DNA of 64,000 nucleotides, taken from NCBI GenBank assembly GCA_021299735.1, contig JAJTEM010000006.1, positions 62,001 to 126,000 on the forward strand. Direction: 5' to 3'. Positions 8,711 through 18,103 of this stretch are shown piece after piece. Each line of letters starts with the position of its first letter. Position 1 is the first letter of the stretch. A program made the position numbers and the translations under genes. The notes under the pieces are model-generated. The model did no database searches. It saw only the letters and a list, made by a program, of their open reading frames with translations, and was not told where the DNA came from. The DNA comes from Burkholderiales bacterium. Its GTDB lineage: Bacteria; Pseudomonadota; Gammaproteobacteria; Burkholderiales; Burkholderiaceae_B.

Positions 8711-11700
8711 GGCGCGCGTTTATTCAGTCTTTATTCGCCTTGATTGTCTTGGTTTCTGTCATTTTTATTGCGGGTATCTGGCTGTTGAAAACCGATGAGG
8801 GTTTGCAGTTTGTATTGCAGCAAACGCGCAATTGGCTGGGTAAAAACACCACCCAGGTTTTGGATGTGCAAGAGGTGCAAGGCAATATTTGGAATGGTTT
8901 TTCAGCTGGCAAGTTGACCTGGCAAAATGATAACCAAGCAGTTGTAGCCAACGGTGTTGTTTTACGTTGGCAACTGGCCGGTTTGTTTCGAGTAGAACGT
9001 GTTAACCGGCAACTTGTGTTCGATGAGTTCAGCGTCGAATCCATACAGGCCAGCGTGCCTGCTTCCGAAGACAATACGCCAATTACATTACCCGAGAAAA
9101 TCGAGTTGCCAATTGATATTCAACTGAACCGTTTGGCAATTGGGCAGTTAAGTTTTAATGAGCACACCATTGATGCAATTCAGGCGCGTGCAGATTTAAA
9201 AAGTGGGCGATTAGACCTTCATCAGCTTGATGCCACCTTTCAGCAATCCGGTTTAAAAAGCCGATTGGGCATGGTGCTCAGCAAACCCTATGTTTTAAAC
9301 GGGCAGTTGTTCGCCGAGCGAGAATTTGAAAACCTTGCGCTGAACTCTGAGTTGATCCTGAAGGGTTCACTGGAGCGGCTTGAATTGTTATTGAGTGCAG
9401 CTGGGCGAGACAATCAGAAATTGCAATTAGTACAAAGTGCGGAAGCGAGCGCCGTGGTCACACCGTTTTTGCCTGCCATGGTTGAGTATTTAAAAATAAG
9501 CACCACTGATTTCAACCCCGCGCAATGGTTGCAGGCCGCTCCCAAAGCAATGCTCACTATCAATGCCAATATTCAACCTAATGAAGATTTTACCGCCAGC
9601 CGTGGTTCATTTGTTGTTCGCAACAAATTACCGTTAACCATTCAGCAGGGCGGTATTCCGGTCGAAGTGTTGAACAGCAGTTTTAACTTGCAGTTAAAGC
9701 AACAGCCGAAAGGAAGCAGGGTTATTCAGCAATTCGATCTTGAATTAAAAGAGATGCTGTTTGCGGATGGTCGTCGCCCGGCAGGGCGTGCAGCCGGCAC
9801 CGTGACATGGAAAGCACCCAATGCGGTAGCAAAGCAGGGCCAGGACAATAATGAATTTGACTTCACGCAGGGAAGTACTGAGTTTTCAATTCAAACCAAA
9901 GCATTAAATGCAGCGGTGTTTGCCCAGTTGCCCAAGCCGATTGCTTTGAATACCGATGTGCAGGGCATTTACAAACAAGACAACTTGCGCTTCAGCAAAT
10001 TGTTGGTGCAAGACCGCAAGGCGGAGCTGAGCGGTACGCTTTCAGCCTCCTTGGCTGGCCGAAGGCCCATTGAGTTAAGTTTGAATTTTATTCGAGTGAA
10101 TCCCGCCGATTACGTACCCAATTCAAATCTTTTTCTGGAAGGCGACTTGAATGGAAACGTTTTTTTTAAAGGCAATTTGACTGCCAGTGGTTCGGCTTTC
10201 AAGCTTGACCCCGATGGGCAGCTTGCGCTGAATCTGGACAATTCCAGCCTTGCCAACGCCCCGCTGAAACTAAAGGCCAAAGCCACTGGAAACTCACAGC
10301 AACTTCGCGATGTATTGCTCGATCTTGATGTGGTGGGTAACACTGTGAAGGCTGAGGGTGCTTATGGAACAGCAACCGATTTTGTAAATTTTGATGCACG
10401 CTTGGCGCAGCTTCCTCGTTTGGGCAAATTAATGGACATGAAGCTGGCCGGAAATGCGCAGGCCAGTGGCAGATTGCAGGCGTTTAACGGAGATTTTTCA
10501 GGCCAGCTCAAAGTACTTGTTGACAGGCTGAAGCTGGACCAAGTCATAGAAATTGAATCCGTGCTTGCTGATGTTTCATTGGGCTCGGCGCCTTCTTCGC
10601 CTTGGGTGGGCCGCTTTCAGGTGAGCAAGCTAAAACAAGCCGGCGCCACTTACAATTTAATCAATGAAATTTCGGCGCAATTGAAAGGCACTCGCAGTCA
10701 ACATCAACTTGTTGCTCAATTTACTAGTGGCTTGACCACATTCAGTCGCAGTCGCCCACTTAAAGGCGAGTTCGCTTTGCAAGGCGGAATCAAACCCTTG
10801 TCGAAAGTAAAGTCGACACCCACCGGCTGGCAGGGGGCTTTGAATTCCCTGAAAGTAGAAGGCCTTTGGCTGCCTGCGCGCAGCTTGACGCTTCAAAAAC
10901 CAGCGCCATTGATTGTAGCCCCCGGACTTGTGGAATTGATTGATTTGACGATCAAGGGCGAAGATTCCTCTGTACTTAACAATCGGCTTTTGCGTGTGGC
11001 CAGCAATGAGGTTTCGGTAGAGGGAGAAATGCCACAGTTTTCGTTTCCCAGAATGTCGCCAATTCTTCGGAAACAACTCACGGTTGAGCCTTTAAACCTG
11101 ATCGCAAAAGTAGCATGGCGCTACATTTCCACCCCGAGCAAAGTCGATGGTCATATTGATCTAACGCACGTATCTGGCGGCTTGCAGGTGCTGGAGGACT
11201 CCCAGATTGATGTAAAAATTCGGCAAATGAAAGCCAATCTGGACTTCAACCGTGAGGCGGCCAAGCTTGATCTGAATATTGACGCAGATGAGTTTGGCCT
11301 GTTGACTGCGAATTTAAAATTGCCCGTGTCGCAGAACCCCCAAACCAAAGCCTGGGGCCTGGCTGGTAACGAGAAAATGGAAGGTGCCGTGGCGGCCAGT
11401 TTTACCGAGTTGAATTGGTTGGGGCCCATGATCAGCGGTGGAATTCGCACCAGTGGGACAGGTCAAATTGCGATGGCGATTGGCGGCACCGTGAACAATC
11501 CCGACGTGCAGGGGCGTTTGTTCGGTATGGGCTTGAATGTTTTTCAGCTTGATCAAGGGGTGCGCCTTGAAGAGGGCAATGTGGTGGTTGACTTCACCAC
11601 CGACAAAGCCAGTATTGATACTTTTGAGTTCACCGTGTTCAATCGCCAGGCACCACGCCGCCAAATTGAAAAGCTGGGGCCACTGATTCAGGGCAATGGA

Positions 11701-12801
11701 AAAATCACTGCGCAGGGGCAGTGGAATTTGACCGGGCTTGATGGAGAAATCAGGGTTAATCTGGACAAAGTGCCGCTGTTGCAACGCACTGATCGATGGT
11801 TGTTGATCAATTCCAAAGCCACCGTTCAGCAGCCCAAAGCGCAGGGGCAGGCCCTAACGATTCGTGGCGAGGTCAATGCCTTGGGGGCGTATTTTGAAAT
11901 GCCTGAGAGTGGCCCACAAACATTGAGTGATGATGTTTTTATTCAAGGGCGAAGCGAAGTGGCCGCCGCGGGTATTCCGATTGACTTACAACTTCAAGCC
12001 AATTTGGGCGATCGTTTTTACCTGAATGCCGCAGGTTTGCGAACGCGCCTGACTGGTGGTTTGCGTTTGGTGATGCTCGACGGTGTGGGGGGCAGTGGTC
12101 AGCGGCGTTCAGGCCGACGCTTAACGGCGAATGGCACTATTCAGGCCGAGGATGGCATCTACCGCGCTTACGGGCAAGACCTTACCATTGATCGTGGCGT
12201 GGTGAATTTTCAGGGGCCGCTCGATAACCCGGGCTTGAATGTGCGCGCTGTGCGAAAGGGGGTTGCTGTGGAAGCGGGGGTAGAGGTAACAGGCACGGCT
12301 CAACGCCCCAAAATTACTTTGGTTAGCGACCCTGCTGTACCCGATTCAGAGAAGTTATCCTGGATGATTATCGGCCGAGGCAGTAACTCGGCCGACCGGG
12401 ATTCAACTTTGTTGCTGACTGCAGCCGCTGCAATTTTTGGTGATGAAGATGAAAGCACCACACGCAAAATTGCCCGTTCAGTTGGCATTGACGAATTAAC
12501 ACTCAGCACAGGTTCGCTGACAGCTGCCGATTCGCGCGCGGTGGGTAGCAAGGTGGCGGTGGCACCAGGTGCGGATGCCTCGGCCAATATTATCGGTTCT
12601 GATGACCCGTTGCTTTCGCAGCGTATTATTTCCCTTGGCAAGCGTTTCAGCGATCAGGTGTATTTGAGTTTCGACCAATCGGTCACTACCACTGCCAGTA
12701 TTTTGAAGTTCAACTATCAGTATTCGCGACAGCTGAGTTTTATTGCACGCACCGGTGCCGACAATGCGGTGGATATGTTGTACCAATTGTCGTTTGATTA
12801 G
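8707..12801 (+). CDS. tamB: TamB-like translocation and assembly module protein
   Basis: This 1364-residue protein has an N-terminal inner-membrane anchor (about 7-25) followed by a very long repetitive beta-rich periplasmic region and the C-terminal TamB (DUF490) domain, ending in the beta-strand-rich LSFIARTGADNAVDMLYQLSFD region. The gene starts at a TTG that overlaps the TGA of the tamA gene, so translation is probably coupled. It bridges the inner membrane to the TamA barrel and, like other AsmA/TamB proteins, may carry lipid across the periplasm in its hydrophobic groove. Confidence 0.92.
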   Translation: MRRAFIQSLFALIVLVSVIFIAGIWLLKTDEGLQFVLQQTRNWLGKNTTQVLDVQEVQGNIWNGFSAGKLTWQNDNQAVVANGVVLRWQLAGLFRVERVNRQLVFDEFSVESIQASVPASEDNTPITLPEKIELPIDIQLNRLAIGQLSFNEHTIDAIQARADLKSGRLDLHQLDATFQQSGLKSRLGMVLSKPYVLNGQLFAEREFENLALNSELILKGSLERLELLLSAAGRDNQKLQLVQSAEASAVVTPFLPAMVEYLKISTTDFNPAQWLQAAPKAMLTINANIQPNEDFTASRGSFVVRNKLPLTIQQGGIPVEVLNSSFNLQLKQQPKGSRVIQQFDLELKEMLFADGRRPAGRAAGTVTWKAPNAVAKQGQDNNEFDFTQGSTEFSIQTKALNAAVFAQLPKPIALNTDVQGIYKQDNLRFSKLLVQDRKAELSGTLSASLAGRRPIELSLNFIRVNPADYVPNSNLFLEGDLNGNVFFKGNLTASGSAFKLDPDGQLALNLDNSSLANAPLKLKAKATGNSQQLRDVLLDLDVVGNTVKAEGAYGTATDFVNFDARLAQLPRLGKLMDMKLAGNAQASGRLQAFNGDFSGQLKVLVDRLKLDQVIEIESVLADVSLGSAPSSPWVGRFQVSKLKQAGATYNLINEISAQLKGTRSQHQLVAQFTSGLTTFSRSRPLKGEFALQGGIKPLSKVKSTPTGWQGALNSLKVEGLWLPARSLTLQKPAPLIVAPGLVELIDLTIKGEDSSVLNNRLLRVASNEVSVEGEMPQFSFPRMSPILRKQLTVEPLNLIAKVAWRYISTPSKVDGHIDLTHVSGGLQVLEDSQIDVKIRQMKANLDFNREAAKLDLNIDADEFGLLTANLKLPVSQNPQTKAWGLAGNEKMEGAVAASFTELNWLGPMISGGIRTSGTGQIAMAIGGTVNNPDVQGRLFGMGLNVFQLDQGVRLEEGNVVVDFTTDKASIDTFEFTVFNRQAPRRQIEKLGPLIQGNGKITAQGQWNLTGLDGEIRVNLDKVPLLQRTDRWLLINSKATVQQPKAQGQALTIRGEVNALGAYFEMPESGPQTLSDDVFIQGRSEVAAAGIPIDLQLQANLGDRFYLNAAGLRTRLTGGLRLVMLDGVGGSGQRRSGRRLTANGTIQAEDGIYRAYGQDLTIDRGVVNFQGPLDNPGLNVRAVRKGVAVEAGVEVTGTAQRPKITLVSDPAVPDSEKLSWMIIGRGSNSADRDSTLLLTAAAAIFGDEDESTTRKIARSVGIDELTLSTGSLTAADSRAVGSKVAVAPGADASANIIGSDDPLLSQRIISLGKRFSDQVYLSFDQSVTTTASILKFNYQYSRQLSFIARTGADNAVDMLYQLSFD

Positions 12802-12812
12802 GAAATTATTTT

Positions 12813-13514
12813 ATGACCGCTGTTCAAACCGCAATTGCCTTGCTGACTCCATTCGATTGGGTCGCAGTGGCATTTTTTGTGATTTGCTTTCGGGGCTACA
12901 ACTATGTGTTCGACGGCAGCACACGTTTCGGCAGGCGTGGCTTGTCGCAAAAAACCCATGAATTCAGAAAGCTGTGGGCGCGCGAGCTGGTGCGGCGCAG
13001 TAACCGGGTAAGTGACACCGCACTAATCGGTAATTTGGTGAACAGCGTCACCTTCTATGCCAACACCACCATTTACATTATTGCGGGCTTGTTTGCCCTG
13101 CTGGGTACCTTGGATCAGTTGGTGAATATCACCAGCGACTTGCCTTTTAGCCGTGAGGTGAGCCGTGGCTTGATGGAAATTAAAGTGTTACTCGTGCTCA
13201 GTGTGTTTGTGGTGGCTTACTTTAAGTTCACCTGGAGTTTGCGTCAGTTCAATCTGCTCACAATACTGGTTGGTGCTGCGCCAGATGGTAACCCGGATAA
13301 AGATTACAACGAGGCCTATGTGTCTCGCATGGCGCGCATCAACAGTTTGGCCGGGGACGAATTCAACCGTGGTTTGCGCAGTTATTATTTTGGCATTGCC
13401 TCGGTCACCTGGATGATTCACCCCGGTTTGCTTATGGCCTTTAGCGCACTGATCGTGTTTGTGTTGATCCGCAGGGACTTCTATTCAGAAGCCCTGGAGA
13501 TCATGTCGAAATAA
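12813..13514 (+). CDS. DUF599 inner-membrane protein
   Basis: This is a 233-residue protein with about four to five membrane segments (near 17-33, 78-98, 122-145 and 190-222). It fits the DUF599 family, whose role is not established. It begins 11 bases after the tamB gene and may share its transcript. It converges on the ammonium transporter gene with only 23 bases between the stops, and I see no strong terminator there. Confidence 0.85.
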   Translation: MTAVQTAIALLTPFDWVAVAFFVICFRGYNYVFDGSTRFGRRGLSQKTHEFRKLWARELVRRSNRVSDTALIGNLVNSVTFYANTTIYIIAGLFALLGTLDQLVNITSDLPFSREVSRGLMEIKVLLVLSVFVVAYFKFTWSLRQFNLLTILVGAAPDGNPDKDYNEAYVSRMARINSLAGDEFNRGLRSYYFGIASVTWMIHPGLLMAFSALIVFVLIRRDFYSEALEIMSK

Positions 13515-13537
13515 ACCTTCGTAACCAATGCCATGAA

Positions 13538-14743
13538 TTACCAGCTGCTGGTTTCACGCTCGGGGCTGGCGCTGACTTTGTGAATGGTCAGGTCGGCACC
13601 GTTGAATTCTTCTTCGTCATTCAACCGTATGCCCACGGTTATTTTCAGCAAGCCGTAAACCACGAAGCCGCCAAATAGCGCAAACCCCATGCCTGCCAAT
13701 GTGCCGATTAGCTGGCTCATGAATGAAACCCCGCCCATGCCACCCAAGGCTTGTTGGCCAAACACCCCGGCAGCAATGCCGCCAAAGGCGCCGCAAATAC
13801 CATGCAATGGCCAAACGCCCAATACATCGTCAATTTTCAGTCGGTTTTGTGTGAAGGTGAACATGTATACAAACAGTACACCTGCAATTGAACCCACCGC
13901 CAATGAACCCAGCGGGTGCATGATATTGCTGCCTGCACACACTGCCACTAAACCAGCCAACGGGCCGTTGTAGGCAAAGCCGGGGTCGTTTCGTCCTGCG
14001 GCGAGTGCACCCAATGTGCCACCCACCATGGCCATCAGGCTGTTCACAGCGACCAAGCCCGAAATGCCCTCAATTTTTTGGGCGCTCATCACGTTAAAGC
14101 CAAACCAGCCCACTGCCAGCACCCAGCTGCCCAAAGCCAGGAAAGGAATGGACGAGGGAGGGTGCGAGCTGATTCGGCCATCTTTGGTGTAGCGGCCGCG
14201 GCGCGAGCCCAGCAGCAACACGGCTGCCAGGGCGATCCAGCCACCCACTGCATGTACCACTACACTGCCAGCGAAATCCGCAAAGGGGGCTCCAAAGCTA
14301 GCCGTCAACCATTCTTGAAAGCCATAATTGCCATTCCAGACCATGCCCTCAAACACAGGGTAAACCAAACCCACCAAAGCCGCTGTGGCCACCAGCTGGG
14401 GAACAAAGCGAGCCCGCTCGGCAATACCGCCCGACACAATGGCAGGTATGGCCGCCGCGAAGGTGAGCAGGAAGAAAAACTTTACAAGCGAATAGCCGTT
14501 GCCCGCGTTAAGCACAGTGGCAGGTTCGTAAAAACCCACGCCGTAAGCAATCGCATAACCAATAAAGAAGTAGCTGATGGTACTGACTGAAAAATCAGCC
14601 AGAATTTTGACAAGCGCATTGACCTGGTTTTTGTGGCGCACTGTGCCCACTTCCAAAAATGCGAAACCGGCGTGCATTGCGAGCACCATGATGGCGCCTA
14701 GAAGCACAAAAAGAGTGTCCAGTGCGAGTGTAATTTGTTCCAT
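13538..14743 (-). CDS. amtB: Ammonium transporter (Amt family)
   Basis: A protein of 401 residues with eleven membrane segments that passes ammonium across the inner membrane. Family signatures are visible: the early AFLEVGTVRHKNQVNALVK segment, DFAGSVVVHAVGGW, and HGICGAFGGIAAGVFG near the C-terminus (the pore histidine pair lies in these blocks). The usual GlnK gene is not adjacent. A sigma-54-type promoter lies 33-60 bases upstream, as expected for a nitrogen-controlled gene. No cleaved signal peptide is apparent. Confidence 0.95.
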   Translation of the reverse strand: MEQITLALDTLFVLLGAIMVLAMHAGFAFLEVGTVRHKNQVNALVKILADFSVSTISYFFIGYAIAYGVGFYEPATVLNAGNGYSLVKFFFLLTFAAAIPAIVSGGIAERARFVPQLVATAALVGLVYPVFEGMVWNGNYGFQEWLTASFGAPFADFAGSVVVHAVGGWIALAAVLLLGSRRGRYTKDGRISSHPPSSIPFLALGSWVLAVGWFGFNVMSAQKIEGISGLVAVNSLMAMVGGTLGALAAGRNDPGFAYNGPLAGLVAVCAGSNIMHPLGSLAVGSIAGVLFVYMFTFTQNRLKIDDVLGVWPLHGICGAFGGIAAGVFGQQALGGMGGVSFMSQLIGTLAGMGFALFGGFVVYGLLKITVGIRLNDEEEFNGADLTIHKVSASPERETSSW

Positions 14744-14763
14744 TTTGGTGAATTTTCAGGTGA

Positions 14764-14815
14764 TTGATTAAAAGTGGGGCATTTAATGCAAAAAAGATGC
14801 CTGCTTTTTAATCAA
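14764..14815. repeat. Nested inverted repeat between the 417-aa gene and the amt gene
   Basis: The outer arms ttgattaaaa (14764-14773) and ttttaatcaa (14806-14815) are perfectly complementary over 10 bases. Inside lie ggcat and atgcc, and the candidate sigma-54 promoter overlaps the inner part. It could be the terminator of the upstream gene or a regulatory fold in the promoter. Confidence 0.7.
14786..14803 (-). promoter_or_regulatory. Candidate sigma-54 promoter of the ammonium transporter gene
   Basis: On the minus strand AGGCAT, five bases, then TTGCA gives the GG-N10-GC core (GG at 14801-14800, GC at 14789-14788) of the -24/-12 promoter class. The predicted start near 14776 leaves a leader of about 33 bases before the ATG at 14743. 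NtrC and sigma-54 control of amt genes is well established. Confidence 0.6.
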
Positions 14816-14816
14816 C

Positions 14817-16070
14817 CTATGCACTGGTGTGGTGCCGTTGTGTTTTTTTGCGCTCCTCGTCTTCCTTTTCCTGTTGGGAGCTATTCAGGGTGTGGCCAAA
14901 CCAGAAGCTGGCATTGAAAGCCATTTGCCTCACGGGAGGGGCTCCCAACAAGTGGCTGGTTTGTTCAATCGCCTGCTGTGTGCTTATCGTTTTTTCAGAC
15001 AAAATAAAAGACGCCGATGCATCTTTGGGTACCAAGCCAATATTTTTAAAAGAATCAATCACATGGGCGGCAATCGCCTCTCGCGATTGAATGGTTACGG
15101 TGAGGTAATCTTCGCTAAATTGCAGGCAGTGCTGAAGGTCAATGCGGGTGCCAAATTCAGCTTGCAACTGTCGCCGCAAGGGTTCCGTTTTTAGTTGCTC
15201 GCTGGGCATCCCGGCGTTTAACTCACTGCTTGTGAATTCTACGAGTTTGTTGGCAATGCGGTCAGCCACCAGATTTGCCAGAGTAGCCGGAGTAATGGTT
15301 TTTTCAAGCAGTGCCTGCGCCATTGGCCCCACCTGGTGCTGGTATTGATCGGTGGCATAGCGGTCTTCAATGGCGGTAAGCCCCCATTGGCCCGCCACAT
15401 GGTTTTTTAGCGCTTGTACATGGTGAATTTCGAATGCTTCCGCCATGGCAGGGCTTAGTTGCCTGGCGTCAACATGCTTGACCAGTTGTAGCAACTGTTG
15501 GTCTATTAGCTGGTTTTTGAGGCCAACAACGATACCCGCCAAGCCCTGTTGCTGGTTGATCAGCTCGCTCGCACACGATTGTATGTTCAGTGTGGCTCCT
15601 TCATTGCACACATTCAGACCCTCAGTTAGAGCCAGTGCCAGGCCCACCCTTTGTTCCAAAGGAATTGCGTCGTTCTTCAGCTGTTGAGCAATCAGGTGCA
15701 GGTTGCGCCTGTTTTCGTTCACCATCATTGGCGTCAGTGCAGCGGGTTTGCAATTGATCTTGGTGGTGGAGAAGTTTTGAACATTGGTCAGCGCCTTTCT
15801 TTTCTGAGGGCCGCTGGCAGCATGCTTGTGAATAAATTCGTGCAGACCATTGATTGATTGGTTTAAATGTTGCACGTAGGGTTGATGCTGGTTTTTCGAG
15901 CTTGTGAATGCATGCCAGCTTTGGCCGCTTGGGTGTACCCCTGGCAACTCGTGATTTCCGGTTTGGTGGGCATTTTGGGCACCAGTGGCAGCCGCGGCTT
16001 GTGTATTGAGGTTTTGCCAAACGTTGGTGCTGGGTAATGATGTACGCAATTGTTGAATGTTCGCTGGCAT
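14817..16070 (-). CDS. Orphan 417-aa protein with hrp-box promoter; candidate type III effector
   Basis: I do not recognise the family. There is no signal peptide or membrane segment. The first 60 residues are rich in Gln, Asn, Ser, Thr and Ala, the first 12 contain no acidic residue, and Ala and Ile sit at positions 3 and 5. This is the composition described for N-terminal signals of type III effectors in Hrp systems. The middle and end are mostly helical, with a Cys-containing segment (LTEGLNVCNEGATLNIQSC), and the tail is highly charged (EKEDEERKK). A perfect HrpL-type promoter lies 29 bases before the start. Function is unknown; the effector role is inferred from promoter and composition. 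Confidence 0.8.
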   Translation of the reverse strand: MPANIQQLRTSLPSTNVWQNLNTQAAAATGAQNAHQTGNHELPGVHPSGQSWHAFTSSKNQHQPYVQHLNQSINGLHEFIHKHAASGPQKRKALTNVQNFSTTKINCKPAALTPMMVNENRRNLHLIAQQLKNDAIPLEQRVGLALALTEGLNVCNEGATLNIQSCASELINQQQGLAGIVVGLKNQLIDQQLLQLVKHVDARQLSPAMAEAFEIHHVQALKNHVAGQWGLTAIEDRYATDQYQHQVGPMAQALLEKTITPATLANLVADRIANKLVEFTSSELNAGMPSEQLKTEPLRRQLQAEFGTRIDLQHCLQFSEDYLTVTIQSREAIAAHVIDSFKNIGLVPKDASASFILSEKTISTQQAIEQTSHLLGAPPVRQMAFNASFWFGHTLNSSQQEKEDEERKKTQRHHTSA

Positions 16071-16098
16071 GGCATACGAATTAAAGCGCGGATGAAAG

Positions 16099-16127
16099 TT
16101 GGTGGCTTGACTTATGAAATTGGTTCC
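16099..16127 (-). promoter_or_regulatory. Perfect hrp box (HrpL-type ECF sigma promoter)
   Basis: The minus strand reads GGAACC (16127-16122), a 16-base spacer, then CCACCAA (16105-16099). This is an exact match to the consensus GGAACC-N15/16-CCACNNA used by HrpL to transcribe type III secretion and effector genes. It points at the 417-residue gene, whose ATG is 29 bases downstream. Confidence 0.7.
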
Positions 16128-16130
16128 CTC

Positions 16131-16781
16131 TCAGCCTGCTTTTAATGCTCCCCACAAAATTCCAAACAAATCATCGAACTGGTCAATCAGCTTGTTGCTT
16201 TCTTTGCGCAAAAAGTGCATTTGCGCCACTCGGCCAAACACACCCATGAAAACGTCTAAAAGCATTTTGCTGGAAACAGTGTTGTTAAACACGCCCTTGT
16301 GTTGACCTTCTTTCAGCATACCCAGGAATGCCCCCATCAACTCCGGGCTTTCATACACGGGCAGGTCTTGGTAGCGGCTGGCGGGAATGGACACGGTCAG
16401 CAGCAAAATCACTTTTGGGTGTTTGTCGAAATAATCCAGCATCACCCACAGGGTTTTGCGCAGGCGTTCACGGTAATCCTCGATACCTTCCAGGTGGTCG
16501 ATCATGCGGTTGGCCAAGCGGCGAAGTGTAGCGTCCAGCACATAGGCCACCAGTTGTTCCTTGCTGCCGAAGTATTTGTAAATAGTTTGCAGTGAAACAT
16601 TGGCGCTTCGGGCCACTTCAATCAGTGCCACGCTGTTGAAATCGCGGCTTGTGAATAGTTCAAGCACTGCTTTTTCAATCCGGTCCAGCGTGGCCTTGCG
16701 CATGCTGGCCGGGTTGGCCAGTGTGCCTGTTGATTCGGTGGTGTTCTGTGTTTCAGTTTTTTTGGTAGTTTTGGTTTGCAT
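16131..16781 (-). CDS. TetR-family transcriptional regulator
   Basis: A 216-residue repressor-type protein. A charged, low-complexity N-terminal tail of about 28 residues precedes the helix-turn-helix (about 32-80, with VARSANVSLQTIYKYFGSKEQLVAYVL). The helical ligand domain follows. It is divergent from the beta-oxidation operon beginning at 16965, and large dyads lie between them, so control of that operon in response to an acyl-CoA or fatty acid is likely but inferred. Confidence 0.92.
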   Translation of the reverse strand: MQTKTTKKTETQNTTESTGTLANPASMRKATLDRIEKAVLELFTSRDFNSVALIEVARSANVSLQTIYKYFGSKEQLVAYVLDATLRRLANRMIDHLEGIEDYRERLRKTLWVMLDYFDKHPKVILLLTVSIPASRYQDLPVYESPELMGAFLGMLKEGQHKGVFNNTVSSKMLLDVFMGVFGRVAQMHFLRKESNKLIDQFDDLFGILWGALKAG

Positions 16782-16811
16782 CGGTCAAATTTCAGTTTGA
16801 TTTCGAATAAA

Positions 16812-16859
16812 GGTAACCTAAATTACCATATTCATAGAGCGGCCACTCTAAAGTATGGT
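16812..16859. promoter_or_regulatory. Candidate operator region between the TetR and thiolase genes
   Basis: Two dyads lie here. ggtaa and ttacc are separated by six bases (16812-16827). Then a larger symmetric site is centred at 16842: TAGAG-N6-CTCTA (16835-16850, inner bases nearly symmetric), flanked by ACCATA (16825-16830) and TATGGT (16854-16859). Placement between a TetR gene and its divergent operon is typical of operators. Confidence 0.55.
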
Positions 16860-16964
16860 CACGGGTTGATTGTGCGTTTGCACATCGCCATTCTGGATTG
16901 TGAATAACTCACAAAGCACTTGGTAATTTCGATTACCGAATTCAGAAAAATCCAGGAGGCACAG

Positions 16965-18082
16965 ATGCCATCGGCACTGATATTTGACGCAGTAAGAACC
17001 CCACGGGGCAAAGGTAAGAAAGACGGCAGCCTGCACCAGGCCACGCCAGTTTGGTTGTTGAACAACCTGCTCACCGCTTTGCAGCAGCGCAATGATCTTG
17101 ACACCAGCCTGGTTGATGACGTGGTACTGGGTTGCGTAACCCCGGTAGGCGAGCAGGGCGCTGACATTGCACGCACAGCCGTGCTGGATGCAGGTTGGGC
17201 CGAAACAGTAGCAGGTGTAACCCAGTCGCGTTTCTGCGCTTCCGGTTTGGAATCAGTCAACCTGGCTGCAGCCAAGGTGGGCAGCGGTCTGGAAGACATG
17301 GTAGTGGCCGGTGGTGTAGAAAGCATGAGCCGCTGGACCATGGGCAGCGATGGCGGCGCCTGGTTCATGGACCCCCGCATCAACGACAAGCTCGGTTTCA
17401 TTCCCCAAGGTATTTCTGCCGACCTGATTGGCACATTGGAAGGCTTTAGCCGCACCGATGTTGACACTTACGCTGTAGAAAGCCAGCGCCGTGCTGCGAA
17501 AGCGCAAGCGGAGGGGCGATTCAACAAAAGCCGTGTGCCCGTGAAAGACCTGAATGGTTTGATCATGTTGGACCACGACGAATTCATTCGTGGCAACGCC
17601 ACTGTTGAAAGCCTGGCCACTTTGCAGCCCTCATTCGCGATGATGGGCAGCATGGGTTTCAATGCCACAGCACTGCGCAAATACACCACAATTGAAAATA
17701 TCAATCACATTCACCACGCAGGCAACAGCTCCGGCATCGTAGACGGTGCAGCGCTTGTTCTGGTTGGTTCCGAAGAAGCGGGCCGCAAGGCAGGCTTGAA
17801 GCCACGCGCACGCATTCGTGCCGCAGCGGTGATTGGTTCCGAGCCCACCATCCTGCTGACAGGCCCCACACCGGCTTGCCAAAAGGCAACCTGGGAGTTA
17901 GCCTGGACCGTGTGAACGTGAACGGCGGTTCGATCGCCATGGGCCACCCATTGGGCGCAACCGGCGCAATCATTCTCGGCACTTTGCTCGATGAACTTGA
18001 GCGGCAAGACAAAACCCTGGGCTTGGCCACACTGTGTGTGGGCGGCGGCATGGGTATTGCCACCATCATCGAACGCATTTAA
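16965..18082 (+). pseudogene. Acetyl-CoA acyltransferase (thiolase) with internal deletion and frameshift
   Basis: This would be the last enzyme of beta-oxidation. The start at 16965 has a perfect aggagg site. The nucleophile C91 lies in SRFCASG. The frame runs normally to [10 protein letters not shown] (about base 17887), then turns out of frame and stops at 17915. The correct C-terminus resumes in another frame from about 17880 to 18082, with [18 protein letters not shown] (active-site His) and CVGGGMG (second Cys). Compared with the family about 28 residues are missing, including the conserved NEAF motif. The gene is therefore probably inactive, unless the deletion is an assembly error. 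FadB and FadE genes follow in the same operon. Confidence 0.85.
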
Positions 18083-18103
18083 TTGACCGAAGGAGAAACA
18101 ACA

